Below, in pieces: positions 49,701 to 59,400 of a stretch of DNA of 64,000 bases (positions are counted from its first letter, which is position 1; every line of letters starts with the position of its first letter). The stretch comes from Tetragonia tetragonoides (taxonomy: Eukaryota; Streptophyta; Magnoliopsida; Caryophyllales; Aizoaceae), in NCBI GenBank assembly GCA_038025085.1, contig CM076152.1, positions 22,342,001 to 22,406,000 of the forward strand, given 5' to 3'. The translations under genes and the position numbers were made by a program. The notes beneath the pieces are model-generated. The model saw nothing but the letters and a program-made list of their open reading frames with translations. It ran no database searches and was not told where the DNA came from.

Positions 49701-51495
49701 GTACTACTTCTATCCATTCTTGTCCATCTTTCTACTTAGGTATTTGGATAATTAGTTGTCCTTTGTTAGTAAATACAATTTCAATCAATTTATCTTTCAA
49801 CAGTCTAACTATGCTACATTGCTACTTGTATACTGGTGTGTTCGTTTACACTAACCTGTTTAGTCATACCTGATAGTCTGATACCCATATGTAAAAGATC
49901 AGAGCCTGCCAAATGCAAAGGAGGTCACCTCAGTATGAAGGCAAATTAAGCAATAGTTCTTCTAGGATGAAGGGAATACAATTTTCAGTGATAACATATG
50001 CCCTAAACAAGGTTCCTGAAAAATGCAAGAATCTTCCACCTAATGAATTTCTTTCATATATATCCCATTCAGAATACTGAAGATTACCATATGTCAATGC
50101 TAATCTGGACTCTATTTCTGTTAAGACAAATAACTGAATGATGCAAACTTGTTTGCAGAATTGGATACCAGATATCGTCGCCAGTACTAAAAAGACTCTC
50201 ACAAAGTGGGAGGAAACCAGGGGAGGCCGTGAAGAATTTGAACTTGAGGTGAACAAAGAGCTCCATGATCTCAGTGCGGACATCATTTCCAGAACTGCTT
50301 TTGGCAGCAGCTACGAAGAGGGGAAGCGAATCTTCGAATTGCAAGAACAGCAAATGCACCTCGTGTCACTCGCAATTAGAAGCATTTATATACCAGGATT
50401 CAGGCATGTTGTCAGAATCTCACATAGAACAGATTATTATTGTTGTTTCTTTTTTTTACTAACAAACTGGAATGCTCAAAATTTTGAATGCAGATTCCTA
50501 CCAACCAAGAAAAACAAGGAGAGGTGGAGACTACATAAAGAGACTCGAGACTCCATAAGGGTTTTGTTACAGAAAAATAGTGAGGCGATAGAAAATTCGA
50601 GAAACTTGCTCAGTCTGTTTATGTCAGCCACTGATAATGAAGATGGGAAGGAAAAGAAGCTGAGTATTGAAGAAGTGGTAGAGGAGTGCAAGACTTTCTA
50701 TTTTGCAGGGAAGGAAACGACCGCGAATTCACTCACCTGGGCACTCATTCTGTTAGCAGCACACCAGGAATGGCAATCCAGGGCGAGGGTTGAAGTGCTT
50801 CGAGTTTTGTGGTGATAATGGGCTTCCCACTGCAGAAAACATCAGTGATTCCAAGCTTGTAAGTTCCATTATCTTCTTGTCAAGTTTCTTTTCATCACCA
50901 TTATAAACTTAATTACAGCATATTAAAAATTAATACTACGATAAGTAATTTCAAATCTGAGAAAATTGTCATTGACTTGATCACAATCATATCAACAGTG
51001 AGTGGACTTGTATGCATGGTATCTCAGAGTGTCAACAATGAAACTAACTTAGCTTTCATACTATGTGCTTGTTGACAGATAAACATGATACTCAACGAAA
51101 CCCTTCGATTATATCCTCCTGCTGTAATGATGAAGAGAAGAACTGGGAAAGAGGTCAAGTTAGGGAACCTTGGCATTCCAGCTGAAACACAGTTATACCT
51201 GGCCATGACCTCTGTGCATCATGATGTCGATTTATGGGGAGAAGATGCCGATAAGTTCAATCCGATGAGATTTTCTGAGCCTAAGAAGCATTTGGCTTCA
51301 TTTTTCCCATTCTCGTTGGGCCCGAGAGTCTGTGTTGGGCAAACCTTGGCTGTCGTGGAATCAAAAATTGTTCTGGCAATGATTGTTCAGAAATACACAT
51401 TCATGTTATCCCCAACATATGTTCACGCCCCAATGCAATTGATGATCTTGCAACCTCAGTACGGTGCTCATATCATCTTCAGAAGGGCCTTCTAA
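46793..51495 (+). CDS. CYP721A: Cytochrome P450, CYP72 clan (CYP721A-like), four exons, one apparent frameshift
   Basis: Exons 46793-47299, 50159-50403, 50494-50858 and 51079-51495 would give about 510 residues. Exon 1 has an N-terminal membrane anchor ([18 protein letters not shown]), the GITGPPYRP hinge and CYP72-clan [17 protein letters not shown]. Exon 3 has the I-helix oxygen-activation motif FAGKETTAN. Exon 4 has ETLR of the K-helix, FNPMRF, and the heme loop [10 protein letters not shown] with its Cys ligand. ER-membrane monooxygenase; substrate unknown (CYP72-clan members act on hormones and terpenoids). A T-run at about 50805-50809 appears one base too long and puts TGA TGA-like stops before the end of exon 3: pseudogene or assembly error. 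Intron 2 starts GC. The subfamily name is from recollected sequence style. Confidence 0.85.
47880..49530 (-). mobile_element. LINE fragment in P450 intron 1
   Basis: Minus-strand frames encode the end of an L1-type pol: a [21 protein letters not shown] stretch (49513-49223) after RT, the zf-RVT module (48943-48338; [24 protein letters not shown]) and a decayed RNase H (CDAG near 48315 and ERVRWAM near 48205). AATAAAATT near 47905 marks the 3' end. Multiple stops and truncation at about 49530 make it dead. It accounts for more than half of the 2.86-kb intron. Confidence 0.85.
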
Positions 51496-52899
51496 ATTCA
51501 ACCTTCAAGCTTCATACACCTTTTCGTCCATCTTCAGAAGGTGCACCTCTAATACGGTCTTTGTTAACCGCAACAGGGGCTCTCCTATGTACAAATGCAA
51601 TTGAAAAAAGCACTTGTAATATCAGGTAGCATAGCAAGAAATAACTAACATCTAGCAGAAGTAATGCAGGCCAGTATGTGAACTCATGCGAGTATACCAG
51701 AAATCAACTTCTAATAGGATTCCATTTTCCATACGCTCTCCCATTTTTGTACCAATCAGTTACTGCACTTGAGTTAAAGGATGGCAAAACGCGTGCTTGT
51801 TCGAATAATGGAATTCATCGATGAACACCTCTATGTTTAGAGATACAGCAAAGCATAACTCATAATCTTAAACTTCTCCCCCTTTTAGTTATTTTGATCT
51901 TCGTTCTGACACAAGCATACATAAATCTAAGCAAAAAGACATTGTTAACGTGCATGATTCAAAGAGCTTGGGGTGGATATAGCACAGTGGCGCATCCCCC
52001 ACTCTGCCACTTGTCCCTAGGAGCGATTCTGATTAGAGGGGTGTCTTTCTTGCAATTTCAAGAAAGAACATGCATGAACTGACCTTATGTACTTGAATAT
52101 TATTAACATCGTCCACTTCCCCAGCTAGTGAACGTGAGTACTGGTCGCACCACTTACAAAAATAAGGCTATAGCATCCTTTTTCGATAAATTTTGAGAAA
52201 CTGCTAGCTCAACATTGTGATATCCATGTATTTACCACCGAGACCTAAGGGTCCTGAACCAACTTCGGACTGAAATAAGGGGGAGCCTGTGCATCTGGTT
52301 CAGGTTCACTACAAACAGAGACGTCATTCAGAGTCAATAGACAACGAACACCAAGACATAACTAACCATACATTTTCAGCTTTCAAAGTCCTTGCGAATG
52401 CAAGGAGGCACTTCACTTCAGGTACATACGTTTTGGGGTGTTCACATCCACATTAAATACTATGATTCACACAATTTGGCCATATATCTCCAGAAATTTA
52501 TTATGCTGTCTGCCTGTCTTGACCCACAAAGGGAAGTCATGTCTAATATTTCGATTAAAGCCCCATAGTGAGCCAGCAGAATATCAAAATAAGGTCAACA
52601 CAACTTACTCAAGCCAACAAATCCATCAAACAGAGTTAATACTCTATGTACCATGTCTACAGATACACACCAAAGGTGCAACCAACAAACGATTTATGTT
52701 TATATAAGACTACTAGCTACATGCTATTTTATATAGCAGAACCATCTTCTAAACAAGGAAGGCCGTTGAACAATAGCAGATGAGGTAGATTCACAGTTAA
52801 AGCTTTCATCAGAAAGCCAAACCATGTCTACACACACCACCAAAGTTCAACCTACAAACAACTTATGTTTATTAATAGTACTATTACATGCTAGTTTAT
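51496..52899. other. Interval between the convergent P450 and eRF1 genes
   Basis: P450 3'UTR at the left and distal eRF1 3' flank at the right. Around 51968-52040, GGTGGATATAGCACAGTGGCG resembles an A box and GGAGCGATTCTGATT a poor B box, suggesting a SINE relic. Two related segments lie at about 52650-52720 and 52835-52905 (ACACACCA..AAAGGTGCAACC..CAAACAA.TTATGTTTAT). No gene is supported. Confidence 0.45.
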
Positions 52900-53591
52900 A
52901 TAGTAGAACCCTCTTCCAAAGATGCGAGGGGCATTGATCTTCAAGATAGCAGATCTAAGCGAGCTTTCATCAGAAAGCCGTACCAAACAGACCTTAGCGC
53001 CAGCGATCCCTTCATTCAGTGGCATCAAAATTGACTGCAGCACAAACGTACCAGACATTCTGATTCTTGAATGCACAAAGAATGAGGTGATTGTTCAAAA
53101 TCATCATCTGAGTCTCTACCTGGCAAAAATAGCATTTATTAGAAATCCAGCAACAAACGTTATTATTAGAAATCAGAATCCCAAATCATAAAGACCTTGG
53201 TAACACCTTGAACTAGTGGCGTAGAAAGTTCTCTGCACCAGGGCCTATGCACCAAGTAACTTTGCATCTTCAATACTGGAAGGCGCAAGCAAGGTTTCCA
53301 CGAACTAAAAGCTGTGGGCACCATTTGAATCTCCGGCTGGCATTAAAGTCAATGTCAGAAAAAAAAACTTTAAAGACCAACTTAAAAGAAATGGTTTAAC
53401 CAAGCTTAGCGTACAATATTTCTATTCCTTATATAGACCGAGTAAAGAATTCAAACCTCACTTAGTACTTCTGACACATGGAAGTCATTTAGTTGAGCAT
53501 CAGGAAACACAATTACCCCGACAGCTCGCACATCAGTGCAGGCATTATGCCCCTCCACCTGCACTGGTAATGGGGAAGAAGAGACTAATTG
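52900..53591 (-). other. eRF1 3'UTR with a candidate intron
   Basis: After the stop codon the minus strand stays coding-like. A donor at 53457/53456 (GAG/GTTTGA) and an acceptor with a T-rich tract ending GCCAG at 53337 define a 120-nt intron (53456-53337). A further acceptor-like TATTTTTGCCAG ends near 53122, so a second intron is possible, though its donor is unclear. Introns in an eRF1 3'UTR are known in plants and make the mRNA a target of nonsense-mediated decay. Confidence 0.55.
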
Positions 53592-53594
53592 CTA
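53586..53594 (-). promoter_or_regulatory. Readthrough-promoting stop codon context of eRF1 (UAG CAAUUA)
   Basis: The eRF1 frame ends GAT TCT GAC TAG, followed by CAATTA. UAG-CARYYA is the best-known strong plant readthrough context. Arabidopsis eRF1-1 is known to combine a leaky stop with an NMD-inducing 3'UTR for autoregulation; this gene shows the same parts. Confidence 0.8.
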
Positions 53595-54914
53595 GTCAGA
53601 ATCTTCATAAACTTCATCATCAGAGAATTCATCAAATGACCGTATGTCAAGCTGGTAGCGAAGGAGACCCCCAATTCCACCAAAGCCGCGGCAGAACTGT
53701 GAGCCTTCTTGTGACTTGTTGGTAACAAATTCAAGGGTGCAACCAAACTTCTTATACTCGCTAGCAAACCACTCCAACAAAGAGATCTGCTCCTGAACCT
53801 CCAGATCTCCACCACTTTCTGCGTCCTTGAAGTTGCTTTGATTGGTCTCTTGTTCCTTGTTAAAGTGTTTAATTATAATCTCCCCAGTAGCAATATTTTT
53901 CAGCTCATACCTATTTATATCCAAATTCTCCCACAAAATAAGAGTCTCCACAGCCCCCATTTCCAAAGCCTTCAATGTATCATCCACTCCAAAAACATAC
54001 TTGCCAGTATCCTGGCTAATTTCCTCAAAATATTTCCCAATCAACTTCTTCTCCTGAATGAACTTCACATTGGCAAGGATTTCAGCAGAAAGCTCAATTG
54101 CCTGATTGAAGCCACTTTCACCACCATATGAAACATCCACTACATTAAGTATTTTGACCTGAAGACGAGGATCAAACATGTCTGACTGACTGAGCTCAGT
54201 CTTAAAGTCTGCAGAACCAGCAAGTATAAGCCCAGAGACATTGGGCTGACTGGTCTGTGGATTGATGAAAAACTGTGTAGCAAGCTCTGCAGTCTTTCTG
54301 ACATAGTTATGGCGCTTCTCCATCCGAAGACGTGCAAACCGCAAAGCCGATTGCCCTCCTCGTCCATGTTTCTTTGGCAAGTCAACAGTAAATTTGTGAA
54401 GAACCTCTCTAGTGTTGCCACTAAGTGTCCCAAAAAGAGTACCATTCCCATCCATCACAATAAACCCAAATTTGTCATCAGATTCTAGCAGTTCATTGAG
54501 AGCTTCAGTATGAAACTTGTTGTCACAAAGATACAGAGATGCATTTATTGGTCTGAAAGGTTCAAAGTCAATAGTGACTTTCTTTTCCTTTCCATCTTCA
54601 GTCATGATTGTGCCAGTGTAAAGAACAAGTCCATTGGGAGGCACCTTGTTGTAAAGTTTCAACCTTTGCTGAGCAGATGTGATTGCACCAAGCACAGATT
54701 GACGATTGACCCTGCTTTTAATGTTGGATGCAGTTCCATATTCATCACCGAGCATTTTCGTGATCCGAGCTATTTGATCACGAGGAGGAATGATAAGAGA
54801 TATCATGCTTGTACCATTTCCTCGTGCAGCTTCCAATGCCTTGATTAGTTTCTTAATCTTCCATATCTGAATGTTCTTGTCAGTTTCAGGAGCATCTCCA
54901 AATGTCATAGTCAT
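53592..54914 (-). CDS. eRF1: Eukaryotic peptide chain release factor subunit 1 (eRF1)
   Basis: A single coding exon of 440 residues, the normal eRF1 length. The N domain has TASNIKS (NIKS at 64-67) and Y128-x-C130-xxx-F134, which decode stop codons. The M domain has the GGQ loop at 186-188 that triggers peptidyl-tRNA hydrolysis. The C domain, for eRF3 binding, ends in the acidic tail [11 protein letters not shown]. It acts in the cytosolic ribosome with eRF3. I chose ATG at 54914 because it is the first ATG after the splice acceptor at 54940 and no upstream ATG is seen in the proposed leader. The start [14 protein letters not shown] differs from the shorter MxDxxETD start I recall for plant eRF1. 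No defect is visible. Confidence 0.97.
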   Translation of the reverse strand: MTMTFGDAPETDKNIQIWKIKKLIKALEAARGNGTSMISLIIPPRDQIARITKMLGDEYGTASNIKSRVNRQSVLGAITSAQQRLKLYNKVPPNGLVLYTGTIMTEDGKEKKVTIDFEPFRPINASLYLCDNKFHTEALNELLESDDKFGFIVMDGNGTLFGTLSGNTREVLHKFTVDLPKKHGRGGQSALRFARLRMEKRHNYVRKTAELATQFFINPQTSQPNVSGLILAGSADFKTELSQSDMFDPRLQVKILNVVDVSYGGESGFNQAIELSAEILANVKFIQEKKLIGKYFEEISQDTGKYVFGVDDTLKALEMGAVETLILWENLDINRYELKNIATGEIIIKHFNKEQETNQSNFKDAESGGDLEVQEQISLLEWFASEYKKFGCTLEFVTNKSQEGSQFCRGFGGIGGLLRYQLDIRSFDEFSDDEVYEDSD

Positions 54915-55006
54915 TATGTCAAAAGTCAAGCACAAATACCTGCAGGCAAGATAAGTAAATGTAAATCAACTCTTTACCTCAAGTTGTCCTTAGTTCAGGA
55001 TTCAGG

Positions 55007-56192
55007 TTTTTGTTGAAAACTACCTTTGTTTTTGCACTTTTTGTGGAAAACTACCTTAATTTCTTAACTTTGTGGGGAACTACCTTCATTTCATTTTTTT
55101 TTGTCAAAGACTACCAATTGACGGAAAAGCACTAACGGAGTTAACTTTAGTCACCTTTTGACTTTTATTGACTTTTTTGCCCCTCAATTCCCCGTGCCTC
55201 TCACGTGTGCCCTTTGTTTTCCATTTTCCCAATTCAATTTTCCTCATCTTCTTTCTTCCCTCATCTTTCACATTCATCACCATTCACCACCACCATTATC
55301 ACCTTCACCGGATTCACCAAACCTGTTGAAAATTAATGAAACCAAAGATTCCATTTATCCCCATTTTCAACAAAAACCTAGAAATCTCAAGTTTGTTCTT
55401 CAAACTATTAACCGATCAATTTGGGAAAAATTCACGATTCTCATTCAACCGATCAACATTACCACCATGGACACAAAATTACTTGATGTCACATGTCAAT
55501 AATCTCCAAAGCTCCATTTCGATCGACATTTTGGCCCATTTTCTAAAAGGCCTTTGATTGACAAATCACAATTTCTGAGCATCTGGCCTGGGTACCTCTT
55601 AATCACCACCATGGACGCAACTTCGAGCTCTTCAATGGCTTCTGGGATGAAATTTTGGAAAAATAGTATGTGAATAAATCTAAAGAGGGTGTGAATAGTC
55701 GTTTTCTTCATGTTATACTTACTTTTTGGTATTAATTAGGTTATCTATACCCTACTAAAGGACAAGAGGTTTATAAACAGTTTAGTTGACTCCATATAAG
55801 GAGAAGGAATCAAGTAAACAGTTTGTAAAGATTTTGTTTTCTACAAGTTGTTGATGGTCCAACAATGGTGGATTAAGGCAGAAAAAGAGATGAGAGAGCC
55901 GAGAGAAATGGTGCATCAGAGAAGAGAGAGAAAGTGAGATAAGAAATGAAAAGAGGGAGGGGAAATTGGAGTCAATGCGGTCAAAGAGAGGAAGAAGAAT
56001 TTCGGTTCAGTCAACACTTAAGTGAGGGGCTTTAAGGTCTTTTACCAACAAAGTTAACCTTGTTAGACGAAATTCTGTCAATTGGTAGTCTTTGACCAAA
56101 AAAATTGGAATGAAGGTAGTTCCCCGCAAATTTAAGAAACTAAGGTAGTTTCCCACAAAAAGTGCAAAAACGAAGGTAGTTTTCAACAAAAA
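55007..56192. mobile_element. Non-autonomous DNA element with about 120-bp inverted ends inside the eRF1 leader intron
   Basis: The left end reads TTTTTGTTGAAAACTACCTT and the right end is its reverse complement up to 56192. Each arm holds three or four spaced copies of a (G/A)AACTACCTT word and ends inside with CAATTGACGGAA or its complement (arms about 55007-55135 and 56070-56192). The interior is a CT-rich then AG-rich non-coding stretch. Target duplication unclear; superfamily not assigned. Confidence 0.75.
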
Positions 56193-56430
56193 TTGTTTAA
56201 AAATTAATGAAACACCATATATGAGACAGGAAAGACAGCAAGCAAACCCCCTTTATTTGTATTTTTACGAATGAGCACAGACTTGAATTCATTCAATATA
56301 AATGAACAGCTGAACTTATCTAACTAAAACTCCTAATTTCTAAAAAAAGGCTGCATTCATAGGAATGTTTTGGTAAACTAAAGCTGTCTCTCTATGACCT
56401 CATTCACTACCATAAACAGATGAAATTCAG

Positions 56431-56538
56431 AATATTGCTTCTGAGATGCAATATCAGCACTAGATATAGAAAGATTCATCCACAAATATTGCTGCTGAGA
56501 TTCGATAATACCACTAGATATAGAAAGATTCAACTACA
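56431..56538. repeat. 54-bp tandem duplication
   Basis: AATATTGCTTCTGAGAT and AATATTGCTGCTGAGAT start two units at 56431 and 56485. Both end CACTAGATATAGAAAGATTCA. Confidence 0.8.
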
Positions 56539-57997
56539 ACAAGGAAAAGAAGCAAGCAGCTCATAAAGTCATACCCAATTATTAAATTATACATCAACCT
56601 CCATCTCACAAATGACCGACGGACATAATTTATATCAACTTCCGTGAGAGCCCAGCCATATTATACTGAGCCCTCCTCAAAATCTCCAAACCGCATCAAA
56701 AAAAATAAAAAAAAGAAACAAATGTTGGCAAAAAGCTCTCAAACTTATGCACATTAAAGGCATCTAATCATGTAGTCACCGAGGCAGACAGTGTGCTTTT
56801 GATAGGATGCCAGGACATGTTATTTGATAAAATGTTAAAAAAAGGGTTATTGCAGACACCAGTTGAGCACTGAAGTACAGATGCCATAACCCACCAAACA
56901 TAGGGTTAAAATTAAAACCACTTTCTACATCAAAATTCAATTATCACAGGTTCCTATGAAGATTGCAATATTCTATTTCTTTATGAACAATTTAGCAAGT
57001 TCATCAAGTAAATTCTAATTTTTTTCCCCCTCACCCAAGATTACTTAAACCCAAGAAAAAGAAAGGAAACAATACAACTGAATCAAAATTTTCTTGATGT
57101 ATATAACACTATCCTATAGTCGACACAATTAAAAATTATATATTTTTAGTATCCTTTGCACACATTTTCAATCACATCTTGAAAAAGATAATATTACATG
57201 AACAGCGCTGATCAAGCCACTCCTACATTGCACAAAGATCCTAACAAGCAAAACAAACATCACTTCATTCGACAGACAAGTCGTGCATGTGTTTCCAATG
57301 ACATCAAAATGGGCATACAGATATGCTGACCCTTCATGACAAATATATAACATGCTAACATAAACTAATAAAAACATAAGAACCATTGTCCATATATTAG
57401 AACTCTACGAAATCGGAAGTAAATCTACCATATCCAAGTAGAAATCCGCTACATAATCTACTTCAATTGTTTAATAAAAGTGAGACTGGATTGAAAATCA
57501 TCCATCAATTTCACAAGTATATAACATCTAAATTATGCAAATTATATTCATTACACTAATAACCACTTTACAATGACAAATCAAGCTCAAACAACTATAT
57601 CTCAACAAAGCTAGACATCATATATCGATGACGAACCAAAAACTTAATGATCAGCCACCAATATTTACCCTACCAACACACTGAATTAACCTATAACTCG
57701 TAATCCTCAGCCTTAATTAAATGATCAAAAACAAAGCAAAAATTTATGACCAATCAAAATTATTAGGCAATAAGTTGCTCCTAAAAACAAAAAGACGTAT
57801 AGCTAATCAATGATGGGGAACAACATAGACACAAAATTACGCAAACAAATGTGACAAACGTATAGAATTCAGCACAAAATATCAAGAGTATATGCATAGG
57901 TTAACAAGATAGATGAACAAATTAAGCACAAAAATTAATTTCAAGAAACAAAAACAATTAATCAAAAATTGTGGATATTTGAGAATCAGAAACATAC

Positions 57998-58076
57998 CTT
58001 AGAGAAAGCTCGTAGCGAAGATCGATCAACTGATCGACCGAGAAAACCCTAAGTGCCAAAGCGTTCGTTTGCAGCC

Positions 58077-58113
<37 letters not shown>

Positions 58114-58172
58114 CTCTGTTTCTCTCTAAGAACCGTAAAGTAATGGGAGACCTTCAGTGTTTGTATATATAG
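57998..58172 (-). promoter_or_regulatory. eRF1 core promoter and untranslated leader exon
   Basis: CTATATATAC at 58172-58163 is a TATA box. Transcription would start near 58140. The leader exon carries a (GA)n run (58081-58108 on the plus strand as CT) and TTAGGGTTTT, and ends at the donor 57998. No ATG occurs in it. A 94-codon frame crossing this region is produced by the GA repeat. Confidence 0.7.
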
Positions 58173-58533
58173 GGATGCGAAATTTCTGGCGAGAGGTGTA
58201 AAAGTAGGACGGGTGTCCAGAGCAGAAATAAAGAGTAGGGGAGAGAGGAAAAAAAATGCAAAGAAAAGATACCGGGAAAGTTTATTATTATGGGTGATGA
58301 ATGATGACATACGTCTGCCGAGGAAACGTGTTCGACGTTTGCTGAGGGATAGTTAAATGACGAAATTGCCCATCACGTGCAAAATTAAGGTTTCGTTTTA
58401 ACAAATATGGAATTTGAATGTCCGACATCGACCAGCGTTTTAGAGCCCTCATAATTTGGAGGACAAAATTATGCTATGCAATTCTGCTGGTAATTTAGGT
58501 GGCTCAGGAATAAAATTAATAGGGTAAATTTTA
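58173..58533. other. Upstream flank of eRF1
   Basis: Presumed distal promoter; no further feature identified. Confidence 0.5.
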
Positions 58534-58800
58534 CCCTCTTCGTTTCACAATATAAGTCATGTTTTGATTTTGATTTTGTTTCATGATATAAAGTCACTTT
58601 ATAGTTTTCAATGGGCATTTAATACTATTTTTCCTATTTTACACTTCATTTTTCATATCATTTGCTTGTTTTTTCTCACCACTATTGCATTTAATGATTA
58701 GGGATACTTTAGTAATTTTACCATCTATTTCTCTTGAATTCACAATTTCTTAATCTATGTGCAAAGTCAAAAAATGACTTACAATATGAAACGGATGGAG
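58534..58800. mobile_element. Stowaway-type MITE
   Basis: About 267 bp between CCCTCTTCGTTTCACAATAT and ATATGAAACGGATGGAG, with inverted ends of about 35 bp and TA on both sides (58532-58533 and 58801-58802). It has no coding capacity. Confidence 0.85.
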
Positions 58801-58889
58801 TATTTAAGTTGGGTTGTGGACTAGGTGTGGTGATTCGTCATATGCACTTTATAGAAGAGTTTGAAAAATTATGGTTGGTTAGCTAAGAA

Positions 58890-59400
58890 TTTATCATTCG
58901 TGGGTTGGTCAAGGGTTTGAATAACACTGTAGAATATTGAATTTGGTTTGGATCCCTGTGATATCATTCGTGGGTTGGTCAAGAGCTTGAATAACATTGT
59001 AGAAGCTATTGTTTGTGGAATGTACATCCATTAGGCCGGTCATGCTTTATGGAGTAGAGTGTTGGTCGGCTAAGCAGATGCATGTGCAGAAGATGCAAGT
59101 GACTGAGATAAGGATGCCCAGTTAGATGTGCAACTTTACAAGAAGAAATAAGATTAGCAATGAGGTGGAGACATCCAGATGCACCAGTGAGGAGGTATGA
59201 GAAGATAATAGTAGTTAGGGACTCCGGGAAGATACGAGGGCACTCAAAGAATAATTGGGGAGAGGCTATTAGACACGATATGGCATGTTAGAGTTTACTG
59301 ATGACATGGTCCTGGATAGAAAAATTTGACGTAGTAGGATTTTTATAGAGGATCCTAGATAGTTGGTCGAGTTTGTGCAAATGTCCTCATACTTTCAGTT
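58890..59400 (+). pseudogene. LINE (RTE/L1-like) pol C-terminal remnant
   Basis: From about 59035 the plus strand reads RPVMLYGVECWSAKQMHVQKM, the post-RT motif of plant LINEs. Frame-disrupted phrases in the order RCKL/NKISNE, RWRHPDAPVRRYE, NWGEAIRHDM and LTDDMVLDR follow to about 59310. Many stops and shifts. Upstream are two copies of ATCATTCGTGGGTTGGTCAA (58891 and 58962). Confidence 0.75.

Larger units (their letters stand above)
54940..57997 (-). other. Large intron in the eRF1 5'UTR
   Basis: The donor CTAAG/GTATGTTT at 57998/57997 and the acceptor TTGCCTGCAG ending at 54940 define an intron of about 3.06 kb between the GA-rich leader exon and the coding exon. It contains a 1.2-kb TIR element (55007-56192) and a 54-bp tandem duplication (56431-56538). 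From 56540 to 57990 I see only AT-rich sequence. Long leader introns often raise expression of plant housekeeping genes. Confidence 0.75.

Noticed and set aside
54140..54451. 103-codon minus-strand frame inside eRF1
   Set aside because: Alternative frame of the eRF1 coding exon.
58026..58310. 94-codon minus-strand frame with an Arg-Glu repeat
   Set aside because: Covers the eRF1 promoter and GA-repeat leader; the repeat peptide is the (GA)n microsatellite.
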